A DNA stretch of 64,000 bases, taken from contig CM070900.1 in the NCBI GenBank assembly GCA_036417435.1, positions 169,808,815-169,872,814 on the forward strand, written 5' to 3'. This document shows positions 1 to 11,555 of this stretch, piece after piece; the first letter of the stretch is position 1; each line of letters opens with the position of its first letter. The translations under genes and the position numbers were made by a program. The notes beneath the pieces were generated by a model. The model did no database searches, was not told where the DNA came from, and worked only from the letters and a program-made list of their open reading frames with translations. The DNA comes from Inia geoffrensis (lineage: Eukaryota > Chordata > Mammalia > Artiodactyla > Iniidae).

Positions 1-451
1 AGGTGGATGGACCTAGCATCTTTCATACAGAGTGAAGTAAGTCAGAAGGAGAGAAACAAATACCATATGCTAACACATATATATGGAATCTAAAAAAAAA
101 AAAAAAAAAAAAAAAATTGGTTCTGAAAAACCTAGGGGCAGGACAGGAATAAAGGCACAGATGTAGAGAATGGACTTGAGGACACGGTGAGGGGGAAGGG
201 TAAGCTGGGATCAAGTGAGAGAGTGGCATGGACATATATACACTACCAAACGTAAAATAGATAACTAGTGGGAAGCAGCTGCATAGCACAGGGAGATCAG
301 CTCAGTGCTTTGTGACCACCTAGAGGGCTGGCATAGGGAGGGTGGGAAAGAGACGCAAGCGGGAGGAGATATGGAGATATATGTATAAAGCAGAAACTAA
401 CACACCATTGTAAAGCAATTATACTCCAATAAAAATGTTAAAAGAAAATTG
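1..451 (+). mobile_element. L1 3' end, 5' part outside the window
   Basis: This is the last part of an L1 retrotransposon in sense orientation. It begins in the final ORF2 codons and runs through the L1 3' UTR. The same order of blocks (a G-rich middle part, 'agcacagggagatcag', the closing 'actccaataaa') recurs at 32.3-32.8, 52.4-52.7 and, reversed, at 15.4-15.8 and 58.7-59.2 kb. The AATAAA lies near 428 and a short impure A tail follows. The left side runs off the window, so truncation and target duplication cannot be judged. Confidence 0.93.
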
Positions 452-1142
452 CTGCTGCTAAAAAATTTACTCTGGGAAACCTATGGATCTTTTAGGGAAT
501 CTGTATGTTCAAAAGCCTAGGGAAACCAGTGCTAGCAATATAAATGTGAACAAATTTTTAAATAATGCAATATCCTTCTACATGCAAACTTTAAAATACT
601 ACAAGTAGAGCTATTATTGAATCACACATTTTCAAAACTGAGGGGGCGCCATTATAAATCCTGCCCTTTTTATTTTTATATAGCAATAGTACATTAGATA
701 ATAAAAATGATGACTAGTGCTAATTTGTCAATATGTAGTGAATCAAGCAGTTGTTTAAATATATCAGAACATCTGTGAGCAGCTGTGCTTATGCTTATGC
801 TTTTATTTTAACATGCATTGTGATCATGCACAAAAAAAAAAAGTATACCCTGCAATGATGATATTAAAATTGAATGTACAAGGGCCAGTGCTGGAAAACA
901 ATGAAAAAACCCACAAAAAACCACCACATGGAGTGCAGCAGACACTTGATTTAGAAATACTCTATATAAAGCCAAATTATCACCATAATATTTCTAAAGA
1001 ACGCACCTACTCAGGTTTTTATTTGCATCTGTGGAAAAATTAATCTTTCATTGTGTGAGTGCGAGGTCTTCATGAATGGATCCTTCAGTGAAAGGCAGCT
1101 GTACCAACCTCAGAATGGCTTTCTGTAGATTAATCAAAAATA
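452..1142. other. No gene seen; AT-rich single-copy-looking DNA
   Basis: There is no recognisable exon, RNA gene or repeat family here. Short open frames have no recognisable domain and contain A-runs. It separates an L1 tail from a CHR SINE. Confidence 0.5.
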
Positions 1143-1151
1143 CATTGCATT

Positions 1152-1364
1152 GGGCTTCCCTGGTGGCGCAGTGGTTGAGAGCCCGCCTGCCGATGCAGGG
1201 GACACGGGTTCATGCCCCAGTTCGGGAAGATCCCACATGCCGTGGAGCGGCTGGGCCCGTGAGCCGTGGCTGCTGAGCCTGCGCGTCCGGAGCCTGTGCT
1301 CCACAACGGAAGAGGTCACAGCAGTGAGAGACCCGCGTACCGCAAAAAAAAAAAAAAAAAAAAA
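1152..1364 (+). mobile_element. CHR-type SINE (tRNA-Glu-derived), short form
   Basis: The SINE has a tRNA-like head with a Pol III A box around 1161-1172 ('tggtggcgcagtgg') and a B box around 1206-1217 ('gggttcatgccc'). A GC-rich tRNA-unrelated body and a 22-base A tail follow. The head resembles tRNA-Glu. An 8-bp direct repeat 'cattgcat' at 1143-1150 and 1366-1373 is the likely target-site duplication, as expected for insertion by L1 enzymes. The family is known from cetaceans, hippos and ruminants. Confidence 0.93.
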
Positions 1365-1373
1365 GCATTGCAT

Positions 1374-1895
1374 CACTTAACATGACATCTGACTTGTGAT
1401 AAGTACTCAGTAAACATTATCTATTTTATTATATGCAAAGATAATGGGGGAATTATGCATGAAAGAACTAGGTAAAAACATTTTTTCCTCTCCAAATGGT
1501 GCCTAAGACCAACACTCTGCCAGAGCACCTTTGTAAGATACAGTAGGCTGCTTCCAGGAATCACAGCTTAGGCCAGGGTTATTAGTATTCAAGTTCAGTG
1601 GTATTAAATAGACTTTTCTGGGTTAATGTAGGTCCCTAAATAACATAATCTTTCTTCAAAAGAAGATTTAGCCCAAACTGTAAAGAAAAAAACTATGAAA
1701 TGGATATACAGAACCCATTATAAGTAGTTGTCTCCCTCTATTTTATATGTCAGACCCAAAATACTGGGTTTGAATACAATTCAGTGAGTTTTAATAGTAT
1801 ATTTCTTCTATACCTAGACATTATTTTCCATGAAAGCAAGATGAACACTAATATGTTTGAGTCTCATTATAATCTTTATCCTGGAGAGAAAACAT
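1374..1895. other. No gene seen
   Basis: AT-rich DNA between two SINEs. I see no exon, RNA gene or known repeat. Confidence 0.45.
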
Positions 1896-1913
1896 TGGAA
1901 TACAGTGGATTTT

Positions 1914-2265
1914 TTAAAATTAATTAATTGATTAAATTTATTTGGCTGCATTGGGTCTTCGTTGCTGCGCAAGGGCTTTCTCTAGTTGTGGCAAGCAGGG
2001 GCTACTCTTCGTTGCGGTGCACGGGCTTCTCACTAAGGTGGCTTCTCTTGTTGTGGAGCACGGGCTCTAGGTGCACGGGCTTCAGTAGTTCTGGCATGTG
2101 GGCTCAGTAGCTGTGGCTTGCGGACTCTAGAGCCCATGCTCAGTAGTTGTGGCACACAGGCTTAGTTGCTCTGCGGCATGTGGGATCTTCCTGGACCAGG
2201 GCTCGACCCCATGTCCCCTGCCTTGACAGGCAGATTCTTAATTGCTGTGCCACCAGAGAAGTCCA
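1914..2265 (-). mobile_element. CHR-type SINE, long form, antisense
   Basis: Read on the minus strand it starts with the tRNA-Glu-like head (2265 downward). The long body repeats 'cacaactactgagc'-like blocks and ends in an AT-rich tail with TTAATTAATT on the plus strand. An 18-bp perfect target duplication 'tggaatacagtggatttt' lies at 1896-1913 and 2266-2283. The body is longer than in the 200-bp copies at 1.2, 13.1, 14.1 and 41.4 kb, so this is a different, probably older subfamily. Confidence 0.92.
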
Positions 2266-2283
2266 TGGAATACAGTGGATTTT

Positions 2284-4738
2284 AGACTCCATGTCAGATA
2301 TTTATTTATTTATTTTCAGATATTTATTTAGATTGGCATCCAAATAGACTCATGTTTAACAGTGAGATTCAAATAGCTATACAAAAGATATAATAATTAA
2401 TGCTATTGCATTTTTTGATTCAAAAATATTTCAGCATTTGCTTCTTGGTTTCTATTTATTTTTAAACTAAACTTACTGCACAAACTAGAAAAAACATATT
2501 CCAGATATTATTATTATATAAGAACATAAACATTTATGTGAGATTTAGACATAAGTTTTAAATGGCAGATTAAATATAGGGGACTTTTTTTCAAATTTAT
2601 AAGAAGTACCGTAAATATCCTTCCCTCTTGTGTATTTGTTGGCAAATGATCTGTGTATCTATCTTGAGATCATATTTCACCACTGACCTTGATGGAACAC
2701 TTCAATTTTATTTGGTGAATGTCAGGTCAGATGCATCATATATGCCTCCGTGTATGTTACTTTCATTTCCTGGTGTACGTGTAGGTTTGCAGATCTATGA
2801 GAAAATATTATCATTGTATGATACTCTTGCACCGTAGGAACACCTACAAAATTACTCTTCTCAGCTGAGACATAATGAGCTCCTCTTTATGACCAGGTTC
2901 AATCTTCCTTCCTCATAGAACAGGTAGAAGGAAAGAGAGAAATTGCTCAAGGCGCAAATTACGTGGACTCCTGTGACCCAAGTGAACTAGACCTTACAAA
3001 CTGCCTGTTAGGGAGATGTAAATTTCTCAGAAGCAACTAGATCACTTGACTCAAACGGAGTTATTGATTTTTCTGCAGCATTTCCCATGTACAAATAAAA
3101 GACAAGTTTGTGAAGTGGATGCTTTCTACTCTTCCTTCTGTTAAACTCTGTTTTTTCCACCTATAAATACTAGAGTTCATGTAGCACAGAGGCATATTTA
3201 AAACCACATGTTTTCTTTCCTTCATTTAAAAGGAAAGAAAGAGTAGAGAGAGAGAGATATTTAATGGGGTCACAGTGGGAAAAATTCCAGCATCCTGGCA
3301 TCTCCATCTATACTTCAATCGATACCCATTAACACAAGCTACATCATGCATATGTAAAAAAAACACTTGCCATCTAGTGAAAAATGGCACAGCAATTAAA
3401 ATGTCAAAAGAGGCTAAGACAATGTGAGATGAAGTACAGTTATAATTTTACTTTAAAACTTCTCAATTTTCTAGTGTTCATTGAAGTGTTTTTCTAATAA
3501 TTTAAAAATTTAAAATGCTAGCAAAGTTCAGCCAGCTGCTTAGTATCTTATGTAAAAATTGTATATTTTCGATCACATTTGTTGTTTGGCTAAATTAAAT
3601 GATGCATGTGGTCTTTAAAATTTTTTTCTCAATGACTTAAAGGCAGAACATACTCCATTATTTTATTTTCTTCCTTGAGCATAGGTAGATGTGGCTCCAT
3701 AAAATAAAATATTCCAAGGACGACTCCCTAACATGTGTTATTTCTTTGCAAGTCGCATAAAACTTCCTAGGCAAATATCATTTAATAATAAAAATCATAA
3801 CTAAATTATATTTAAAAGTCTCTCACTTCTCTTTGCAATATTTTTTTTTTTCTCATTAAAGTACCATTTAAATTTACTTTTGTTTTATTAGTTGGTCCAC
3901 TTAGGCTAAGCTTGTTTGCTGGTGATCTCTGAGTAAGCTTAGGCGATATTATGAAAAGAGGGAGCCTTCTTGCCTACTGAATACAGTTAGAAACTGACTT
4001 CTGATGAGACATATAAGTTAGAGAGCTTGTTCGTTCACAGTCCTTAGGCCCTCCACATAATCTCCACTTTCATCGTTCTCAGTGAATGCTTAAGTGAAAA
4101 CAGGAATAGAATGTTTAATGTTATCTTTTTCCCTTTTTTGCCAGTAAGTAAAAATGCAAACCTGCACAGCTCCACCTCAGGGAACCCCAAGGGGGACATC
4201 TGTGCCAGCCAGGACTTAACCATCCACATCAAGCACTGAGGAAGCAGGGTAATGAGAACCCTGACATGCTACCAGCTGACATATAGGTTTTATTAGATTA
4301 ACAGCTCTGAAATGCCCGTAAGGCAGAATGAGTCGTTGCATATTCTCCAATTCTAGAAGGCAGAGAATTGTTCTAGTTCATAAAGCAAGTAAATGCAACT
4401 CATGTCTGTGAATCTTTTTTTAATCAGCGTTGCCTTTCTTTCCTCCTATTGTTGGGAGCGTATTTCTTTAAACACATTAATGATGCTTATGTAATACTTC
4501 TCATTCAATATCAACTTCTTTCCTTCTGTAAAAAAATTTCCTTTATTTTTAGATATTTTCAAGTGCTTTAAAGCATCTTATGTTCAACGATCTGTTCCAA
4601 AACACCAAACATGCACAAAATATATCATTCCAAGAAAATCATGTTTCTCTACAATATAGACTATTCTCAACTGTTCTCTAATATCGGGACTGAATTTACC
4701 CTAGTCACCCCAAGTAAAACCTGTGACTGGAATAAGAA
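2284..4738. other. No gene seen; AT-rich DNA
   Basis: About 2.4 kb with no repeat I can name and no exon-like frame. A short (GA)n run lies near 3241-3264. Frames above 60 codons here (for example near 2.6-2.8 and 4.0-4.2 kb) show no domain, signal or homology I recognise. Confidence 0.45.
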
Positions 4739-4845
4739 AATCACCTAGGGTCTTGTTAGAAATGCAGAATTTTAAACCCAAACCCAGATCTTCTGAATCA
4801 GCAACTACATTTTATCAAGAACTTTAGGTGATTCATCTTCACATT
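4739..4845 (+). mobile_element. MER5A-like hAT DNA transposon relic
   Basis: The blocks 'atcacctagggtcttgtta', 'aaatgcagaatt' and 'ttctgaatcagcaacta', closing with 'aggtgattc', follow the order of the non-autonomous hAT-Charlie element MER5A. The two ends are partly inverted-repeat (cacct...aggtg). Strongly diverged; no coding capacity. Confidence 0.6.
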
Positions 4846-4867
4846 AAATTTAAAGGTGAATATAAAT

Positions 4868-5053
4868 TCCCTGTTTGCACTATGGCCTTAGGCAAGTCAC
4901 TTCATCCTGACTCCGTATCATTTCACACTTCTGTAAAACAGAGATAAACTGCCAAAACAGAGATAAGCTTCCAAATATTCTTTAAGGATTAAGTCATGCC
5001 TAAGTGTTCAGCACATTGTCTGCTAGATAAATAAGTAATCAATAAATAATAGC
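4868..5053 (+). mobile_element. MIR SINE
   Basis: The MIR core order is visible: 'ccttaggcaagtcacttca', a pyrimidine block, 'ctgtaaaacagagata', 'aaggattaagtcatgc', and an end resembling 'gtaatcaataaataatagct'. A short internal duplication 'aaaacagagataa' occurs near 4936-4968. Ancient tRNA-derived element, inactive. Confidence 0.75.
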
Positions 5054-5072
5054 TGGTTTATTTTAATTTTTT

Positions 5073-5405
5073 TCATTGATGGATGTAGACAAAGGAGAAT
5101 GGGGCTGGAAACTTCTCTGTGTCTCCTTCACTCTGGATCCCAGCATTGACTTCATGGAGGCAAAGTCCTGAATTGAGGATCCAGTCTTCCGGGAGGATGG
5201 TCTGGCCAGACAGAAAGTCTCCAATGAGATAGGGAAGACTTGGCAGCCCCATAGCCCATGAGTTAGTGTTCTTATTGAAGGACAGCCTGGATCTGGGGTT
5301 AGCTGTGTGCTTGCTTTTCTCTCCTGGGGGACAGAGCCACACGATTAAAATGGGACCTTGTGCTAGTTTCCCAAATGTACCATAGTGGTCACACTGCACT
5401 ATCAA
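5073..5405 (-). other. Unassigned 110-codon open frame, minus strand
   Basis: An ATG-initiated frame of 110 codons in a block that is more GC-rich than its surroundings. I recognise no domain, transmembrane segment or signal peptide. The translation has a mixed composition and is not low-complexity, unlike many chance frames nearby. There is no obvious splice context and no neighbour suggesting a gene. It could be part of an old interspersed element I cannot name, a fragment of an exon, or chance. I do not claim a protein. Confidence 0.2.
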
Positions 5406-6084
5406 AACCTTCTTGTATTTTAATTATCCCTTTTCAGAAGTTGAGACTATTAGATCAGATACTGTGTGAATTGCAAACATTATTTTTCAAGCGGCTAAAA
5501 TATACAGTGAAATCTTAGTAATTAAATATATTGACTTTAACAGTTTTCAGTTACTCTCCTTTAAAAGCTGTTTTTCCTTTATTTATTTATTTTTTAACTG
5601 AGTCATAGTCTCTGTGTATTTAATCTTCTCCTTTGGAATTGCTTCTGGGGGGAAAATTACTTTTAAAATAATTTTCTCTACAATTAGGAAAATGAGGACC
5701 TACTGGCCTAATAAGCTCTTAATTGGGGAATTACTTGTTTCACTACTTGTTTCTATTGGCAGTAGAAAAATTGTAAAGAAACCAAAGGGCTAACCCCTTT
5801 TCTGATTTCACCTTTGAAGAAAAGATTTTAGCCTGATACAGAAACTGTTAACATCTTTATCTAAAACTCATAGAATTGTTTCTCAATTTTATACTTTTTT
5901 TAAAAAATAAGCCCAATCACAAGCTTATGATGCTCTAAGCCAATATCTCACAAAGTGAGTTTCTTGACTTAATAATGTCTCCCACTTATTGCTTATTTTT
6001 CCTTTTTCAGTAGTCCCAGGTTCTTTTAATTCCATTCATCAGTTTGGGTATCTGGCTGCATATATTTGAAATGCCAGACTACCA
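5406..6084. other. No gene seen
   Basis: AT-rich DNA without a repeat or exon I can identify. Confidence 0.4.
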
Positions 6085-6250
6085 TTTAAAGACTGTATGA
6101 CCTTAGGCAAGTCATTTAACTGCTCTGTGTCTTGGTTTCCACATGAGTAAAATGGTGTATATAGATTCATTCAGCAGGAATAAATACTAAATGGATTAAT
6201 TCACATAATGCACTGAAATGCAATAAGTGCTTAATATACATTAAATATTT
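6085..6250 (+). mobile_element. MIR SINE
   Basis: It contains 'gaccttaggcaagtcattta', 'gtaaaatggtgtatat' and a closing 'caataagtgcttaat', in MIR order on the plus strand. Diverged, inactive. Confidence 0.75.
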
Positions 6251-6927
6251 ATGCAAGGTGTTAAAATCTCATTTTCTTACTGAAGAAGTCTGTTTATCTC
6301 TAAGCTTAAACCAAGACCACCCTGCACAGTTGTGCAGTATGTGTACTGCACAATGGCATCTTATGGAGGGAGCCTTCAAGGGTAAAGTTTCATCTCTTCT
6401 CCCATCACCGAGACACATGCTCCTCAGCTTAGCCAACTCACAGCAGGTTTGTTTTTCAGATTTTTCTATCTAGAAGGGGCAACTATGTTTCTAATCGAGT
6501 AATTGGAAAAGATACACCTTACTGGAAAAGCTAACTAAGCACAGCTCTCTCTGCCCTAACACTTAGGCCTGATAAATTTTTAGCTATTTTATTGAATTTG
6601 TATAGAAGTAAAGATTTCCTACTGAAACTCAAGTGAGAAAGTTTTCTAGGGGTCTACAAGGCAGAAGAAACAATAGGACTAAGTCGGGGGAAGCACTGCT
6701 TATTCTGAGTTAGCTGAGTGATTGTATAATATATTTTTTTCAAATTCTTACTACAGATGGCTTGAAATTGAGTCTAGTAAAACATAGAAAGCAAGGCAAA
6801 TAAAATGGATACAGGGAAGCGTTATGATGGAGACACTTGCAGGCCTTTAAAAGGGAGACAACCAGTAAAGCATTATAGTTTGGAGCAGCATACTATATAA
6901 TTGAGCATGCAGCTTGAAATCAGACAT
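6251..6927. other. No gene seen
   Basis: A 71-codon frame at 6258-6473 begins inside or next to the MIR end and has no recognisable domain. Nothing else is visible. Confidence 0.4.
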
Positions 6928-7388
6928 TGTTGTGGGTTGAATTTTGTCCCCCCAAATATATGGTCATATCCTAATCCCTGGAACCAGGGAAGATAACCTT
7001 ATTTGGAAATAAACTATTTACAGATACAATCAAGTTAAGATGAGATCATACTGGATTAGGGTGGGCCCCAAATCTGATGATTAGTGACTTTAAAAGAGGA
7101 AAGAAAGAGGGGTTTAGATCCAGAGACACATAGAAGACATAATAGGAGGAAGGTCATTTGATGATATAGTTAGATATTGGAGTGATGTAGCTGTAAACCA
7201 AGGCAACCACCAGAAGCCAGGTGAAAGGCATGGAGCAGATTTCCCTAAGAGCCTCAAGAAGGAACTGACTTTACTGACACTTTGATTGTAGTCTTCTGGT
7301 CTCCTAAACTGTGAGAAAATACATGTCTGTTATTTGAAGCTGCCAAATTTGTGGTAATTTGTTAGATCAGGCCTCGTAAACTAACACA
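6928..7388 (+). mobile_element. MaLR (MLT1-like) solo LTR
   Basis: The segment starts 'tgttgtgggttgaattttgt' and passes through 'ccttatttggaaata' and 'gggtgggcccc'. The region 'ctaaactgtgagaaaatac' follows, and it ends 'ctaacaca'. This is the block order of an ERVL-MaLR type LTR, with TG start and CA end. No internal retroviral region is adjacent, so it is a solo LTR. Subfamily not assigned. A related LTR lies reversed at 57.4 kb. Confidence 0.62.
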
Positions 7389-7469
7389 GAAATCCTCAAA
7401 AGCATTTCTACCTATATTGTATGATACTGGTCAAGTTCCCTTTCAAAGTCTTAGTATTATGGTGGTAGC

Positions 7470-7565
7470 CATTTTTCAATTTATAAATGCATCAAATCAA
7501 TACACTTTACACCATAAACTTATACAATGCTACATGTCAATTATAACTCAATAAAGCAGGAAAAG
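7470..7565 (+). mobile_element. Old L1 3' terminus fragment
   Basis: It contains 'acaccataaacttatacaat', then 'gtcaattataactcaataaa' and an A-rich tail. This is the typical 3' end of mid-aged L1 families. Only the last roughly 100 bp remain. Confidence 0.55.
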
Positions 7566-7649
7566 ACTAAAATAAATAAAATGAACTAAAATCCATGATA
7601 ATTTCAGTGAAAGAATATGGACAGTGGCCATGCATGATCCACAGCCCAG

Positions 7650-7735
7650 AAGAGCATGAGTATTGAGACAATGTATGTGAGGAACTTAGAATAATGTCAA
7701 GTGCTTAATAAATGGTAGCTGTTAGTTATAGAAGC
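7650..7735 (+). mobile_element. MIR 3' end fragment
   Basis: The 'gtcaagtgcttaataaatgg' plus 'tagctgttag' ending fits the MIR 3' part. Confidence 0.5.
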
Positions 7736-9296
7736 AGCAATAGTGATGGATGACGCTCAAAGGTTTAGGCAGTTGACATAAATAAGCATCATTCTTTCAA
7801 TCACAGGACAAGTCTTCAAGTATGTGATAGATTTGTATGTGGTGACAAAGAAGTAGACACTGTTTAGGAACAAAATCCCAATGGAGCAGATGTACCAGTT
7901 AGGAAATCAGAGAACAGAGAAAAATGTCATGGTTTGTGCACTTAAGGGTAGACATTAAGGGTATGAGACTGTAAGGATGGAAAACCAGACATCATGAATC
8001 TGGTTATCCTGATTATACCATGGGTTATCCTGACTACTGCCAGATAGGTGCTATGCAAGATACTCTAAAAAGAATAGAGACTTCTTATTACTACCCGATG
8101 CTTGTTCCTAGCAATTACTAATCTCTTTTTTCTTGATAGGGAAAATCCTGGTGATTCCAGTTCCTTTTTGTTCTTGATAGGGCAAATGTGACTTCTGCCA
8201 ATGCCACTTCATCAATAACTTACCTTGAATTTTAACGCTGAGTGGGGGGCAGGGAAAGAGAAAACAAACTTCACCAAAAGAGACCCAGAAAGTATTTTAA
8301 ACTGAGTGAAAAGTTGGAGACAGATACCTAGCCTGCTCCTTAAGAAAATGACTATTGTTCATCAAATGGCATTGGTTCACTAAGAAAATGGCCCTGGAAT
8401 TTAATTTGGCTGAAAGATTTTTTATGGAAGCAAAATAAGATAGAGAATGGGAATAACAAACACATATGGGAATAGGATGTTACTTAATTCTTACAGTAGA
8501 TGAATTTCTGAGAAGCTAAGACTGGATGCACAAAGTTAAGTTTCTATAAGAACACATTTAAAAAAATAATATCATAAAGATGTATCTATATATGCATTTA
8601 TTATATATATCCATTTGCAGTAAACATCATTTCTGGACCTCCCTAAAGGTAATGGATAAGATAGCCCTGTTTTATATGGTCTTGTCTTGTTTATGTGGAT
8701 GTGTAAATAGAAAATTCACAGCTTCCCAGGAGGCTTTTGCTTTCCAGTGAAACAAGGTAAAGATGATATAACTGTTCAAGAAAGAAACCACCTCAGCACT
8801 GTTTTGTTGTAAGAGCAAAACCACCTATCTACCATATTTGAATATATAATTATTTTTCTTTATCTATTATTAGGAAATATTAAAAGTAAGCATTAAGTTG
8901 GGAGCACTTTCCATGTTTTCAATTTTACTTGAATAAGGACATATCTACCTCTCACCTACAGATGACCTACTTCCTGGTTACTAATATACTCTCCTCCCTT
9001 AATTTGGAAGCTAACAGTCTATGATTATTAGAAAATAGTATAAAATAATGGAATGGGGGCCATAAAACACAAAGTTATAAACACATTTTTTGTTTCCAAA
9101 TTATTGTGTCTATATTTTCTTTCTAAAATTATATTAATACAGAATATTTATTCATTTTGTGATAAACATTTTTGAGTCCTTGATTCCATTTGTTGCTAAA
9201 CTGTATGAAAATTTGAAAATATAATCCTGATGGATAAAAGGGAAAATATTAAAATACCTATAGCAAGAAATTTTCCATCGCTCTCTCTAGCAGATT
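7736..9296. other. No gene seen; AT-rich DNA
   Basis: No exon-like frame or nameable repeat in this 1.5-kb stretch. Confidence 0.4.
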
Positions 9297-9833
9297 AATA
9301 TTTTTTAATTGAAGTGTGGTTGATTCACAATACTGTGTTAGGTTCAGGTCTTCACCTTAGTGACTCAGTATTTTTCAAGATTATATTCCATTATAGGCTA
9401 TTACAAGGTAATGGGTATAATTCCCTGTGCTATAAGAATATCCTTGTTGCTTATCTATTTTATATATAACTGTTTGTATCTGTTAATTCCAAAGTCCTAA
9501 ATTGTCCTCCTCCACTCTCTCCTTTGGTAATCACAAGTTTGTTTTCTATATCGGTGAGTCTGTTTCTGTTTTGTATACACATTCATTTGTACTTTTTTGA
9601 AGATTCCACATATAAGTGATATCATATAGTATTTGTCTTTCTTGTCTGACTTATGTCTCTAAGCATAATATTCTCTAGGTCCATCTGCATTGCTGCAAAT
9701 GAAAGTAATTCATTCTATCTTATGGCTGAATAATATTTCATTATGTAGATAAATATATAGGCTTAAGAAGATGTGGTATACATATATACATAATCTTCTG
9801 CTAATGGGTGCTTGGGTTGCCTCCATGTCTTGG

Positions 9834-11096
9834 CTATTGTAAATAGTGCTGCTGTGAAAATTGGGGTGGGTGCATGTATCTTTTCAAATTAATGTTTTCA
9901 CTCTTTCTAGATAGATACCCATATGGTAGTTCTATATTCAGTTTTATAAGGAATCTCCATACTGTTTTCCATAATGTCTGCACCAATTTACATTCCCACC
10001 AACAGTGTGAGAGTTCCCCTTTCTCCACATCCTCTCCAACATTTGTCTTCTGTAGACTTTTTGATGATAGCCATTCTGACTGGTGTGAGATACCTTGCTG
10101 TGTTTTCTATTTGCAATTCTCTAATAATTAGCAATGTTGAGCATCTCTTCATGTGTTTGTTGGCCATCTGTATGTCTTCTTTGGAAAAATGTCTATTCAA
10201 GTGTTTTGTCCATTTTTTATGTGTGTTGTTTGTTTTTTTTTTTGTAATTGAGTTGTTTGAGCTGTTAGTGTATTTTGGATATTAAACCCTTGACAGTTGC
10301 ATCATTTGAGAATATTTTCTCCCATTCCATAGGTTGTCTTTTGGTTTTGTGGATGGTTTCCTTTGCTGTGCAAAAGCTTTTAAGTTTAATTAGGTCCCAT
10401 TTGTTTATTTTTGCTTTTATTTATTTTGCCTTTGGAGAATGACCCAAGAAAAATATATTGCTATGATTTATGTCAAACAGTGTTTCACTCTTCCAGGAGT
10501 TTTGTGGTTTCATGTTTTACATTTAGGCCTTTAAACTATTTTGAGTTTATTTTTGTATATGGTGTGAGGGAATGTTTTAATATCATTGTTTTACATGTGA
10601 CTGTCTGGTTTTCCCAGCACCACTTGTCGACGAGACTGTCTTTTCTGCATTCTATATTCTTGCCTACTTTGACATAGATTAATAGGCCAAAAATGTGTGG
10701 GTTTATTTCTGGGCTCTCTATTCTTTTCCATTGGTCTTTGTGTCTGTTTTTGTGCCAATACCATGCTGTTTTGATTACTGTAGCTTTGCAGTACAGTCTG
10801 AAGACTGGAAGGGTTATACCTCCAGCTTTGTTCTTTTTTCTCAGGATTGCTCTGGCAATTCAGGATCTTCTGTGGTTCCATATAAATTTTAGGATTATTT
10901 GATATAGTTCTGTGAAAAATGTTCTGGATATTTTGACAGGGATTGTGTTAAGTCTGTAGATTACTTTGGGTAGTACGGCCATTTTAATAATATTAATTCT
11001 TCCAATCCTAGAGCATGGTATATCTTCCCATTTCTTTGAATCATCTTCAATTTCCTTCATCAATGTTTTATAATTTCCAGAGTTTAAGTCCTTCAC
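9834..11096 (-). pseudogene. L1 ORF2 C-terminal remnant
   Basis: Broken pieces of the L1 ORF2 protein, read right to left. The frame 11096-10860 carries the end of the reverse-transcriptase region ('[15 protein letters not shown]' and '[10 protein letters not shown]'). Later pieces at 10881-10591 and 10200-9988 carry the C-terminal segment, including an [10 protein letters not shown] block. The frames are offset from one another and interrupted by stops, so no ORF2 product is possible. The part beyond 11096 continues across the SINE. Function in the intact family: target-primed reverse transcription of L1 RNA. Confidence 0.85.
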
Positions 11097-11128
11097 CTCT
11101 TTGGTTAACTTTACTCTTGGGTATTTTT

Positions 11129-11437
11129 TTTTTTAATTTTTATTTATTTATTTGGGGCTGTGTTGGGTCTGCATTGCTGAGTGCGGGCTTTCTTTAGTTG
11201 TGGTGAGCGGGGACTACTCTTATTGCGGTGCACGGCTTCTCATTGTGGTGACTTTTCTTGTTGGGAGCACGGGCTCTAGGCTCACGAGCTTCAGTAGTTG
11301 TGGCACACAGGCTTAGTAGTTGTGGTGCACAGGCTTAGTTGCTCCATGGCATGTGGGATCTTCCCAGACCAGCGCTCTCACCCATGTCCCCTGCATTGGC
11401 AGGTGGATTCTTAACCACTGCACCACCAGGGAAGTCC
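11129..11437 (-). mobile_element. CHR-type SINE, long form, antisense, nested in L1
   Basis: The tRNA-like head ends at 11437 and an A/T-rich tail lies at 11129-11152. A perfect 16-bp target duplication 'actcttgggtattttt' at 11113-11128 and 11438-11453 splits the L1 ORF2 relic. The arrangement gives a clear relative age: L1 first, SINE second. Confidence 0.93.
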
Positions 11438-11555
11438 ACTCTTGGGTATTTTTGATGTAATTTTAAAGGAAAAAAAATTTTTTTTTACTTTCTCTTTCTG
11501 TTATTTCAATATTAGAAACACAGCACATTTCCATATATTACTCTTGCATTTTAAT

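Larger units (their letters stand above)
9297..11555 (-). mobile_element. Older 5'-truncated L1, interrupted by a SINE
   Basis: In the minus direction the element keeps the downstream part of ORF2 and a 3' UTR that ends at about 9297. That 3' UTR differs from the young type seen at 1-451 and matches the 55.5-kb tail type. It lacks the 5' UTR, ORF1, endonuclease and most of the reverse transcriptase. A CHR SINE at 11129-11437 splits it and the L1 reading resumes behind the target duplication, so the L1 was here first. The right edge is vague. Confidence 0.88.

Noticed and set aside
1152..1225. tRNA gene candidate (A and B boxes)
   Set aside because: It is the head of a CHR SINE: body, A tail and target duplication follow, and the cloverleaf is degenerate. 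The same holds for 13103, 14056, 38890 and 41414.
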